A DNA stretch of 22,177 nucleotides from an uncultured Clostridium sp. (lineage in GTDB: Bacteria > Bacillota > Clostridia > Clostridiales > Clostridiaceae), in contig UQFE01000036.1 of NCBI GenBank assembly GCA_900540255.1, positions 1 to 22,177 of the forward strand, in the 5' to 3' direction. The notes under the pieces are model-generated. The model saw only the letters and a list, made by a program, of their open reading frames with translations, was not told the DNA's origin and ran no database searches. A program made the position numbers and the translations under genes. How positions within the stretch are numbered: the first letter of the stretch is position 1; each line of letters opens with the position of its first letter. Positions 1 through 6,673 of the stretch are shown in pieces.

Positions 1-237
1 AAGTGCAGCATAAAAAAGTTTGACTTTTTGTGTCCAAAATATTGACATAAGACCACATGAAACTTTAATCAATATAAAGCATGGAAATGTAACGACTATT
101 AAAGAGCCAGACGCTAAGACGCAGAGCCGATAATTTATAGGTTATTGTAACTTATAGATTGTTGGCTCTTATTTGTTACCTGCGGAGCGGATCAGCAAAT
201 AAGTTTTGGAAAACATTTATAAAAGAAAAGAAGAAAC
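1..237. other. Unassigned leader-like sequence with nested stems
   Basis: No gene was found here. The arms AAGAGCCA (102-109) and TGGCTCTT (163-170) are perfectly complementary. Inside them TATAGGTT (136-143) can pair with AACTTATA (149-156) with one G-U pair, so the RNA could fold as a nested hairpin. No T-run follows, so it does not look like a simple terminator. I did not match it to any riboswitch class I know. The segment is richer in GC than the genome to the right and may belong to the transferred region. Confidence 0.3.
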
Positions 238-303
238 ATGAAAATATTAGTAAGTGCCTGCCTTTTACAATATAAATATACTAAAAAAATCGTAAAAAGA
301 TCC
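238..303 (+). pseudogene. Possible N-terminal remnant of a DUF523 gene
   Basis: The first ten codons read MKILVSACLL, which is the usual opening of DUF523 family proteins (family knowledge; normally followed by G-x-N-C-K-Y). Here the text continues Q-Y-K-Y-T, as if the G and N-C codons had been lost or changed, and after about 20 residues nothing resembles the family. The frame stays open to 582, but from 357 it lies opposite the XRE regulator, so the remainder is not a credible gene. The site upstream (GAAAAGAAGAAAC) is only a weak ribosome binding site. I read it as a broken gene end left by recombination. A chance match over ten residues is possible. Confidence 0.35.
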
Positions 304-356
304 TCAATAATTCATATATTTTTACTAATGAAAGATCAATATGACATACCAAAGCG

Positions 357-608
357 TTATTTGCTTCTATTCAAAAGAGTGTCAATTTCTTCTTCTGATA
401 ATTTTTGTTTGAAATTAAACACATTATCTACAGCTGTTCCTAAAAGTCTTGCCAAAGGGCTTAGTAATGAAATATCAGGATATGTATTGTTTGTTTCCCA
501 TTTTGACACCGAAGAAGTAGTTATTCCAAGAGCATTTGCAACTTGTTCTTGTGTTAGACCTTTTATTTTTCTTAGTTTCTGAATAATATCACCGATAAAT
601 AATTTCAT
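357..608 (-). CDS. Short XRE-family helix-turn-helix regulator
   Basis: An 83-residue protein made of one XRE/Cro-type HTH domain (about residues 6-66), with the typical LTQEQVANALGI recognition-helix region, the SVSKWE motif and the YPDISLLSPLARLLGTAVD tail. The start at 606-608 has a good ribosome binding site (AAAGGAG, 9 bases upstream on the minus strand). Many relatives with this N-terminus carry a long second domain after the HTH. This one stops at NRSK directly after the linker, so it is either a minimal DNA-binding protein or a truncated one. It is transcribed divergently from the immunity operon and could regulate it or a lost neighbour; that is inference. Confidence 0.85.
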   Translation of the reverse strand: MKLFIGDIIQKLRKIKGLTQEQVANALGITTSSVSKWETNNTYPDISLLSPLARLLGTAVDNVFNFKQKLSEEEIDTLLNRSK

Positions 609-650
609 TTTGTGACATCTCCTTTACTTAATGAAAATATTATCAGATAA

Positions 651-728
651 AAACTTTTTTTAACAATGCAGGTATCGCAGTATGAACTTGTGTTACATAA
701 GGATAGTAACTGGAAGATTGTAGGATAA
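651..728 (+). pseudogene. C-terminal scrap of an unidentified protein
   Basis: After an in-frame stop at 648-650, the frame reads to a TAA at 726-728 and ends with VSQYELVLHKDSNWKIVG. The alternating hydrophobic pattern and the ending 'YELV...K-D-x-x-W-K-I' look like the last strands of an NTF2-like or similar secreted domain that normally closes a longer protein. There is no ribosome binding site and no start other than an ATG at 666. It is probably the tail of a gene deleted during assembly of this region. The parent family cannot be named, and chance cannot be excluded for such a short stretch. Confidence 0.3.
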
Positions 729-738
729 ATCAAAAAAT

Positions 739-782
739 GCCGTAGCTTTATTTTGCATTTATTGCAAGTTACACGCTACGGC
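739..782 (-). terminator. Inverted repeat GCCGTAGC/GCTACGGC, terminator-like on the minus strand
   Basis: The arms at 739-746 and 775-782 are perfect 8-bp complements, and the loop holds a second small stem TTGCA/TGCAA (753-757, 763-767). On the minus strand the stem is followed by ATTTTTTG, the shape of an intrinsic terminator. On the plus strand no T-run follows. No minus-strand gene precedes it, so it may be inherited from a lost gene or may stop antisense transcripts leaving the immunity operon. Confidence 0.4.
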
Positions 783-803
783 TAGATTAAAATATAATAT
801 TTT

Positions 804-841
804 GAAATCTTCATAAAATCTTTAATTTTGCTTTTTATACT
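804..841 (+). promoter_or_regulatory. Candidate activator-dependent promoter of the immunity operon
   Basis: A good -10 (TATACT, 836-841) sits 35 bases before the ATPase gene, but the -35 position (813-818, ATAAAA) is poor. Two copies of ATCTT (807-811 and 818-822) lie 11 bases apart just there. OmpR-family regulators commonly bind direct repeats at this spacing over a weak -35. The response regulator encoded in this operon is the obvious candidate to bind here. The repeats are short, so this is a suggestion only. Confidence 0.35.
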
Positions 842-875
842 TTAACTAAAAAATAAGGAAAGGGTATGAACAATT

Positions 876-1577
876 ATGAAAGCAATTTTAAAAACAAATA
901 ACCTATGTAAAGATTTCAAAAAGCAAAAGGCAGTGAATAATGTATCTATAACTGTCCGTGAAAATTCAATATATGGGCTACTTGGTCCAAATGGTGCTGG
1001 AAAATCTACCACTTTGAAAATGATTACGGGTATGCTCCGTCCTACTAGCGGTAAAGTTCTTTTTAATGGACATGAATGGAACAGAAAAGATTTAGAACAG
1101 ATAGGAGCTTTGATTGAAACTCCTCCACTTTATGAAAATCTTTCCGCAGTAGAAAATTTAGAAGTCCGTGCAAAATTACTAAATATTCCTAAAACCCGAA
1201 TAGATAAAGTTTTAAAAATGGTAGATTTGCAAAATACAGGAAGGAAAAAGGCTGGACAATTTTCAATGGGAATGAAACAACGTTTGGGAATAGCTATCGC
1301 TTTGTTGAATAGTCCCAAATTGTTGATTTTAGATGAGCCGACAAATGGATTAGACCCTATCGGCATACAAGAATTACGTTCTCTTATTCGTTCTTTTCCC
1401 TCTAAAGGGATTACTGTTATTCTATCCAGTCATATTCTATCAGAGGTTCAGCTTATCGCTGATGATATTGGTATCATTTCAAATGGTATTTTAGGATATG
1501 AAGGACAGATGAATAAAGATGAAAATTTAGAAAATCTGTTTGTAGAAGTTGTAAGGAAATCACAGGAGGAACGATAA
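876..1577 (+). CDS. Lantibiotic immunity ABC transporter, ATP-binding subunit (LanF/BcrA type)
   Basis: A 233-residue ATPase that would power export of a lantibiotic from the membrane together with the next two gene products. Walker A GPNGAGKST lies at 37-45, the signature FSMGMKQR at 129-136, Walker B LLILDEP at 149-155 and the switch His at 186. In place of the usual Q-loop glutamine the sequence has Glu81 (ALIETPPLYENL). This 'E-loop' is a known mark of the LanF branch of lantibiotic immunity transporters. The start at 876 follows AAGGAAAGGG (855-864). It is the first gene of a six-gene run, separated from the first permease by one base. Related systems are NisFEG, EpiFEG and C. difficile CprABC. 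Confidence 0.93.
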   Translation: MKAILKTNNLCKDFKKQKAVNNVSITVRENSIYGLLGPNGAGKSTTLKMITGMLRPTSGKVLFNGHEWNRKDLEQIGALIETPPLYENLSAVENLEVRAKLLNIPKTRIDKVLKMVDLQNTGRKKAGQFSMGMKQRLGIAIALLNSPKLLILDEPTNGLDPIGIQELRSLIRSFPSKGITVILSSHILSEVQLIADDIGIISNGILGYEGQMNKDENLENLFVEVVRKSQEER

Positions 1578-1578
1578 A

Positions 1579-2322
1579 ATGAAAAATTATATATCTTCTG
1601 AATATTTAAAACATAAAAATACATTCGCAAAAAAATTAGTATGGTTAGCTCCTATACTAACTTTATGTCTGAATGTACTTACTCCTATGTGGTATCAACA
1701 AAATTCGTATAACTGGTGGTATGTATTCTTATATCCTGGTTGTTTAACGCTATTATCTATTTTGATAATTCAAAAAGATAACGGCAAATTAAAATTTAGA
1801 GCAATTTTGTCATTGCCTGTTGACTTAAAAAAAGTATGGTATGCAAAAATAATAACTTGTATAATATACATTGTACTTGCAAATACAATTTTGATGTTAT
1901 GCAATGTTGCAGGTGGTTTTATCATTCAACACATTTTTGATATACCTATGACAATTAGCCCAATGCAGGCATTGTTCGGAACACTTTGCATTATTCTGGC
2001 AAGTATATGGAATATTCCATTATGCTTGTGGTTTACAAAAAAAGTGGGTGTATTTGCCACTCTCATATTAAATGTCGGAATGAGCTTTATGTTGGGAACA
2101 TTAGGGGCAAATACAAGTTTTTGGTTCATATGTCCTTATAGCTGGGTTACTCGCCTTATGGTTCCCACATTAGGAATATTACCGAATGGAGAATCAGTAA
2201 CAGGAAGTGCTTTATCAACTCCTTTACCGTTGGTTATTATGACAATCTGCTTGTCATTGCTTTTACTATATACAATTTCAAAGTCAACGGCAAAATCTTT
2301 TATAAAGCAGGAGGTTCTTTAA
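1579..2322 (+). CDS. Lantibiotic immunity ABC permease, MutE/EpiE type
   Basis: A 247-residue membrane protein with about six hydrophobic segments and the opening 'ISSEYLKHKNTFAKKLVWLAP', typical of the E-type permease of lantibiotic immunity transporters (ABC-2 type). It would pair with the following G-type permease to form the membrane channel driven by the upstream ATPase. A strong ribosome binding site (AGGAGG, 1563-1568) lies inside the end of the ATPase gene. Its stop TAA shares one base with the ATG of the next gene (TAATG at 2320-2324), so translation of the two permeases is probably coupled. Assignment to the E rather than the G branch rests on gene order and N-terminal wording. Confidence 0.85.
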   Translation: MKNYISSEYLKHKNTFAKKLVWLAPILTLCLNVLTPMWYQQNSYNWWYVFLYPGCLTLLSILIIQKDNGKLKFRAILSLPVDLKKVWYAKIITCIIYIVLANTILMLCNVAGGFIIQHIFDIPMTISPMQALFGTLCIILASIWNIPLCLWFTKKVGVFATLILNVGMSFMLGTLGANTSFWFICPYSWVTRLMVPTLGILPNGESVTGSALSTPLPLVIMTICLSLLLLYTISKSTAKSFIKQEVL

Positions 2323-3065
2323 TGTTTAGTATTATCAGATGTTTTCAAGCAGAATGGCTTAAAAGCAGACATACACCATTACTTTTAGTCCATGTGCTTT
2401 TTCCGTTAATAGGAGCTGGTGTTTTTGCAGGATATTTTCATATATCCGGTTGGAGTGAGATGACAAATGTAACGACCTTTTTAGAGGTGTTAGCAATTAT
2501 TTTTCCATTTGTTATTGGTATCGTTGTAGGTATGATAGTCGAACTAGAAAATGGAGCAGGTCATTTTCAGTTAATCTTAGGTACGATCCGTTCACGTATA
2601 GCGGTATATATCGGAAAATTAGTATATCTTATCGTTTTAGCAACCTTTGCAACAATACTTTGTATTTTCTTGTTTGCCGTACTCTATCCAGTTATGCCAT
2701 TTTCGTTTTATATAAAACCTCTTATTATGTTGATATTGTCTGTAATACCACTTTATCTTATTTCCATACCTGTTGGTTTCAGTTTAGGCAAAAGTGTATC
2801 TATGGGCATAGGTATTGTAGGAAGTTTATTATCTGCATTGCTAGTTACAGGACTTGGAGATTTTATCTGGAAATTCCTGCCGTGGGGCTGGGGTGTACGA
2901 TTTATGGATTATTGTGTTTTAAGATATGTTAATGAGGGGCAGTTTCATTCTAACTTACCCGAATTTCAACTAGGTTTTATACTCATGCTGTTTTTTACAG
3001 TAGTGTTGTTTATCATAAGCTTAGTGTGGTTTCAGAGATGGGAAGGAGCAAAAGAAAATGAGTAA
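2322..3065 (+). CDS. Lantibiotic immunity ABC permease, MutG type
   Basis: A 247-residue polytopic protein with about six membrane segments. The N-terminal 'FQAEWLKSRHTPLLLVHVLFP' and the ELENGAGHFQLIL segment after the second helix are typical of the G-type permease. Equal length and topology to the preceding permease fit a heterodimeric ABC-2 exporter. The ribosome binding site AGGAGG (2309-2314) lies in the end of the previous gene. Its last eight bases overlap the start of the lipoprotein gene (ATG at 3058, stop at 3063-3065), which keeps the four immunity genes translationally linked. Confidence 0.85.
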   Translation: MFSIIRCFQAEWLKSRHTPLLLVHVLFPLIGAGVFAGYFHISGWSEMTNVTTFLEVLAIIFPFVIGIVVGMIVELENGAGHFQLILGTIRSRIAVYIGKLVYLIVLATFATILCIFLFAVLYPVMPFSFYIKPLIMLILSVIPLYLISIPVGFSLGKSVSMGIGIVGSLLSALLVTGLGDFIWKFLPWGWGVRFMDYCVLRYVNEGQFHSNLPEFQLGFILMLFFTVVLFIISLVWFQRWEGAKENE

Positions 3066-3867
3066 AAAAATGATGATATTGCTGTTTGCTGTTATTATAT
3101 GTTTATCTCTTGCAGGCTGTTCTTTACAGGACAAAATCGGGGACTATTCCAGAGAGCAATTCTATCTGAATAAGGAAAATGTGACGCAATTTTCCTATAA
3201 GGGAAATGACTACACGATTTTAGCGGATACTGTCTCTAATAGTGGACTCGGGGAATGGATTGGGTATATCCGACAACTTGCGGCTGTAGACGAATCAGGA
3301 AAAATATTACTTCAAGAAAATCTCAAAACTGCTACCTTTCAGACGTTGGCAGATTTAGCAGATTTAGTGGATAAAGCCCCTAATGACGCCTATATTATTC
3401 CATTCTTAAATGTGTATGCAGCTCCTAACGCTGACGACTATCTGATTGTAGATATAAATGGAGGGTATCACAAAGCTGTTATAGATAAAAATATCAAAGG
3501 CACAGATACAGTTTTTGACTTTAAGGATATAGAGCAATCTATGAGTGGCAAGTTTGAAATCAATCCTCAAAATGCAACGCAGCTTCTTTGTGATGGGACG
3601 ATTTATCAAGTAACTTCTGATACTGTATCAAATAATGAATTGGGAAGTTACATTGGTATTCTTGCGGAAAATGTCATATTTAATGCAGAAACAAAAATTC
3701 CTTTGTCAAAGGAGGAACTAAGAAAAATTGACTGGTATGGGGAAAACGCCGGACAACATCGGGAACAATGGATTTACAAAGATATTTATGAAATTCATGG
3801 TACAGAAAAGACCGAAGCCGTTGCAGTACAGATAAATGACCGCTACTATATTGCAAAGCGTCAATGA
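3058..3867 (+). CDS. NisI/SpaI-like lantibiotic immunity lipoprotein with two repeats
   Basis: A 269-residue predicted lipoprotein: a short positive N-terminus, a hydrophobic core and the lipobox L-A-G-C with lipidated Cys21. The mature part holds two similar halves, seen most clearly as DTVSNSGLGEWIG (from residue 57) and DTVSNNELGSYIG (from residue 188), each preceded by a short strand with G-x-x-Y. NisI is known to consist of two related domains while SpaI has one, so this is the NisI-like arrangement. It would sit on the outer face of the membrane, bind the lantibiotic and act alongside the ABC exporter. It overlaps the upstream permease by eight bases. The sequence is notably richer in GC than genes right of 6.7 kb. 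Confidence 0.8.
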   Translation: MSKKMMILLFAVIICLSLAGCSLQDKIGDYSREQFYLNKENVTQFSYKGNDYTILADTVSNSGLGEWIGYIRQLAAVDESGKILLQENLKTATFQTLADLADLVDKAPNDAYIIPFLNVYAAPNADDYLIVDINGGYHKAVIDKNIKGTDTVFDFKDIEQSMSGKFEINPQNATQLLCDGTIYQVTSDTVSNNELGSYIGILAENVIFNAETKIPLSKEELRKIDWYGENAGQHREQWIYKDIYEIHGTEKTEAVAVQINDRYYIAKRQ

Positions 3868-3929
3868 CCGATTTTTGTTTTTCTGCCTTTATGGGTTATG
3901 ATATACTAAAAAAGCTAGGAGGCGATACT

Positions 3930-4589
3930 ATGGCAACAATCCTTATGATTGATGATGAACGACCTATTTTAGAACTTGTGAAAAATGGACTGCAAAAGGA
4001 CGGACATTTAGTTACAGTCTATACGTCCGCCGCACAGGTTCCTCTTGATAAACTGAACAGATATGACTTGATTATACTGGACATTATGATGCCGGATATA
4101 GACGGGTTTTCTTATTGTGATAAAATCCGTTCATTAGTGGACTGTCCTATCCTCTTTCTGACTGCTAAGACAATGGAAAATGATATTACATTCGGTCTTG
4201 GATTAGGAGCAGATGACTATTTGACAAAACCATTCCGTATTACAGAATTACGGGCAAGAGTAAATGCCCACTTACGCCGCGAACACCGAGAACGACATAT
4301 AGCTCTTACATTTGACCGGATAAAAATTGATTTATCTGCAAAAGAATTACGGGTAGATAATATACCAGTGCCTTTAACGAAAAGTGAATATCTGATTTGT
4401 GAGTATCTTGCTAGTAACAAAGGACAGGTTTTTTCAAAGGAACAAATATACGAAGCTACATTTTCCATTTATGGAGAAAGCGATAGTTCTACAATCTCGA
4501 CACATATAAAAAATATAAGGTCAAAGTTTGAGAAAACGGGTGTTCAGCCAATCGTAACAGTTTGGGGGATAGGTTATAGATGGGAATAA
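3930..4589 (+). CDS. OmpR/PhoB-family response regulator of the immunity operon
   Basis: A 219-residue two-domain regulator. The receiver domain carries the acidic pair D8-D9, phospho-acceptor D51 (LIILDIMMPDIDG), T78 and the conserved K100 (DDYLTKPF). The C-terminal winged helix ends in STHIKNIRSKF and VWGIGYRWE. An in-frame ATG at 3864 exists, but the start at 3930 is chosen because it has a near-perfect Shine-Dalgarno (AGGAGG, 3917-3922) and gives the normal receiver N-terminus MATILMIDDE. The extra 22 residues from the earlier start look unlike the family. Its partner kinase overlaps its 3' end. It probably activates the operon when a lantibiotic is sensed, as in CprR, NisR or SpaR systems. 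Confidence 0.93.
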   Translation: MATILMIDDERPILELVKNGLQKDGHLVTVYTSAAQVPLDKLNRYDLIILDIMMPDIDGFSYCDKIRSLVDCPILFLTAKTMENDITFGLGLGADDYLTKPFRITELRARVNAHLRREHRERHIALTFDRIKIDLSAKELRVDNIPVPLTKSEYLICEYLASNKGQVFSKEQIYEATFSIYGESDSSTISTHIKNIRSKFEKTGVQPIVTVWGIGYRWE

Positions 4590-5944
4590 AAATGAAAACA
4601 TCACTTACAAGAACTTTTTATAAATTTCTTGTTTGTCTACTTGGCGGACTATGCTTGTCCATTGTCGTCCCTTTTGCCTGTATGATGTTTGCTTCCAGTA
4701 TAGGGCTTGTAACACTTGCAGATAATAACGAACGGCAAACGAAAGCTTTAGTACCGATACTAACTGCAACACCAAATGTATCAGATATACATTTTCCTAC
4801 TGGAACTAAATTTCTTCGATTAACTAAAAACTATGGATACATAGATACGAATATGAGTGAAGAAGAAAAAGAAAAGGCTTTAATGTTTGCTAAAACGGGG
4901 TTCATGGATACAAGTGGTAAAACACAGTTTATTTTCATTACTCGAGATGATGAATATATTGTTTTACAGTATGTTATAGGTTCTCAATATTTAAATGCAC
5001 AATTTAATCAGTATTTACCGTCCCCAGAAATTATGATGATTTCTTTAATCACTATAAGCAGCTTAGGGGTATGTGTTTATCTGACTGTTCATTTTGCTAA
5101 AGAGCTGAGAAAAGAATTGACACCTATTTTAGAAGCTACCAAAGAAATTGAGAATAACAACTTAGATTTTACTATCGGACATTCTAAAATATTGGAATTT
5201 GAAAACGTGATTATATCCTTTGATAGTATGCGAAATAGTTTAAAAGGGTCATTAGAAAAACAGTGGCGAAGTGAAAAAGCACAAAGAGAACAGATTGCAT
5301 CTTTAGCTCATGATTTGAAAACTCCATTAACTGTTATGCAGGGGAACATTGACCTATTAGATGAAACAGAACTTGACGAAGAACAAAAGCTATATTTATC
5401 GTATGCAATGAGTAGCTCTGAGCAGATGAAACAGTATATAAAAATTTTGATTGATATATCTAAAGCATCTGCTGGCTATCAATTACAAATGGAAGATGTA
5501 AATTTTCCAGAGTTTTGGAAACATATCTTATCTCAAACTGAAATCATCTGCAAAGATAAAGGTATTGTTATTCAGCAGACACAGCATAATTTCCCACAGA
5601 ATATAACTGGGGATAGAATGTTACTGGAACGAGCATTGATGAATTTGGTTTCAAATTCTTTAGAGTACTCGCCTGAAAACTCTACATTATATATAGATGT
5701 AGATAGCAAGGACAATTACTTGAATATCTGTATTACAGACTGTGGCTGTGGCTTTTCGCAAGAGGCATTGGATCACGCAAAAGAACGTTTCTATATGGCA
5801 GACCAAAGTAGGAGCTCTAAACTGCATTATGGAATGGGTTTATATATTGTTGATATCATTATAAAACAGCATAAAGGAAAACTTCTGCTAGATAATTCCA
5901 CAGAAACCAAAGGTGCCAAAGTTACTATAAAGTTACCATTATAA
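4580..5944 (+). CDS. Sensor histidine kinase of the immunity operon
   Basis: A 454-residue membrane kinase. Two membrane helices (about 15-40 and 150-172) flank an extracellular loop of roughly 110 residues. The HisKA box SLAHDLKTPLTVMQGN contains the autophosphorylated His244. The ATPase domain shows the N box (ALMNLVSNSLEYSP, about 352-365), the G1 box DCGCG (about 386) and the G2 box GMGLYIV (about 418). The gene overlaps the regulator by ten bases, and GGGGAT sits before the ATG at 4580; an ATG at 4592 would also serve. The medium-sized loop fits direct sensing of a peptide at the membrane, as in lantibiotic kinases, rather than the tiny loop of BceS-type kinases. Exact ligand unknown. 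Confidence 0.92.
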   Translation: MGIKMKTSLTRTFYKFLVCLLGGLCLSIVVPFACMMFASSIGLVTLADNNERQTKALVPILTATPNVSDIHFPTGTKFLRLTKNYGYIDTNMSEEEKEKALMFAKTGFMDTSGKTQFIFITRDDEYIVLQYVIGSQYLNAQFNQYLPSPEIMMISLITISSLGVCVYLTVHFAKELRKELTPILEATKEIENNNLDFTIGHSKILEFENVIISFDSMRNSLKGSLEKQWRSEKAQREQIASLAHDLKTPLTVMQGNIDLLDETELDEEQKLYLSYAMSSSEQMKQYIKILIDISKASAGYQLQMEDVNFPEFWKHILSQTEIICKDKGIVIQQTQHNFPQNITGDRMLLERALMNLVSNSLEYSPENSTLYIDVDSKDNYLNICITDCGCGFSQEALDHAKERFYMADQSRSSKLHYGMGLYIVDIIIKQHKGKLLLDNSTETKGAKVTIKLPL

Positions 5945-5945
5945 G

Positions 5946-5972
5946 AGAACGGCTTATTTGTCGTTCTTTTTT
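5946..5972 (+). terminator. Terminator of the lantibiotic immunity operon
   Basis: AGAACG (5946-5951) pairs with CGTTCT (5962-5967) across a ten-base loop and runs into six T's. It starts two bases after the kinase stop codon, a standard intrinsic terminator. Confidence 0.85.
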
Positions 5973-5982
5973 GTATTTAGAA

Positions 5983-6005
5983 AACCCCGCGTTAGACGTG
6001 GGGTT
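5983..6005 (+). repeat. IS200 left-end hairpin
   Basis: AACCCC (5983-5988) pairs with GGGGTT (6000-6005), and inside it CGT (5990-5992) pairs with ACG (5996-5998) with one G-T pair between, leaving a TAG loop. Subterminal hairpins of this kind are what the TnpA dimer recognises on single-stranded DNA in the IS200/IS605 family. Confidence 0.7.
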
Positions 6006-6040
6006 CCAAAATGCTTATAGCTATGGTGGGAATAAAAAAA

Positions 6041-6098
6041 CTCCTTCTGATATAATAAAAGATGCGGTCTGGCAACTGCACTTTAATATCAGAAGGAG
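6041..6098 (+). promoter_or_regulatory. Hairpin that sequesters the tnpA ribosome binding site
   Basis: CTCCTTCTGATAT (6041-6053) is perfectly complementary to ATATCAGAAGGAG (6086-6098) over 13 bp with a 32-base loop. The right arm contains the Shine-Dalgarno AGAAGGAGG that precedes the tnpA ATG (6108), so in mRNA the site would be double-stranded. IS200 elements are known to repress transposase translation with such a stem, which also shields tnpA from outside transcription. Confidence 0.75.
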
Positions 6099-6107
6099 GA
6101 CATTCAG

Positions 6108-6563
6108 ATGAATGATGTACATAGTTTATCACATACCAAATGGAACTGCAAATATCATATTGTATTTGCGCCGAAATATAGAAGAAAAGTATTCTATGAA
6201 GAAAAAAGATTAGAAGTAGGAGCGATACTTAGAAAACTGTGTGAATGGAAAGGCGTAAATATAATAGAAGCTGAAGTTTGCGTAGATCATGTTCATATGT
6301 TAGTAGAAATACCGCCTAAAATGAGTGTATCTAGTTTTATGGGATATCTTAAGGGAAAAAGTAGTCTTATGATATTTGAAAAATGGGGGAATATGAAATA
6401 TAAATATAGAAATAGAGAGTTTTGGTGTAGGGGATATTATGTTGATACTGTAGGAAAAAATACTAAAAAAATAAAAGAATATATAGCTAACCAATTGCAG
6501 GAAGATAGATTATCAGAACAGCTTACAATGGAATATTTAGACCCGTTTACGGGTAGCAAATAG
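6108..6563 (+). CDS. tnpA: IS200/IS605-family transposase TnpA (HUH, Y1)
   Basis: A 151-residue transposase of normal IS200 length. The HUH motif is VDHVHMLV with H61 and H63. The catalytic tyrosine is read as Y125 in KEYIANQ, where Y and Q129 are spaced four apart as in the IS608 enzyme. Other family blocks are present: KYHIVFAPKYRRKVF near the N-terminus, PPKMSVSSFMGYLKGKSS and FWCRGYYVDTVG. The protein would nick and join single-stranded element ends as a dimer. All key residues are intact, so it may be active, subject to the hairpin over its ribosome binding site. Its own 3' end includes a small ACCCG/CGGGT hairpin (6541-6554). Confidence 0.95.
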   Translation: MNDVHSLSHTKWNCKYHIVFAPKYRRKVFYEEKRLEVGAILRKLCEWKGVNIIEAEVCVDHVHMLVEIPPKMSVSSFMGYLKGKSSLMIFEKWGNMKYKYRNREFWCRGYYVDTVGKNTKKIKEYIANQLQEDRLSEQLTMEYLDPFTGSK

Positions 6564-6591
6564 AAAAAATGCATGTGTCAGACCGAGGGTA

Positions 6592-6665
6592 CGCCTTTAG
6601 GCGATGCCAGTAATAAAGGGCTAGGCCCGAAAATGCAAAACCACCAGCTGAGCTGGTGGATTTTT
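6592..6665 (+). terminator. Structured IS200 3' tail ending in a hairpin and T-run
   Basis: Three hairpins follow the transposase in series: CGCC/GGCG (6592-6595, 6600-6603), GGGC/GCCC (6618-6621, 6625-6628), and CCACCAGC/GCTGGTGG (6641-6648, 6652-6659) followed by ATTTTTATT. The last is both the likely right-end recognition hairpin and an intrinsic terminator. The tail is much richer in GC than the flanking DNA. Confidence 0.65.
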
Positions 6666-6673
6666 ATTGTATA

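Noticed and set aside
357..582. A plus-strand open frame continuing from the ATG at 238 to 582
   Set aside because: From 357 it lies opposite the well-supported XRE regulator gene and has no protein-like character there; only the first codons are of interest.
3864..3929. Upstream ATG for the response regulator
   Set aside because: It adds 22 residues foreign to the family and lacks a ribosome binding site, while the ATG at 3930 has AGGAGG.
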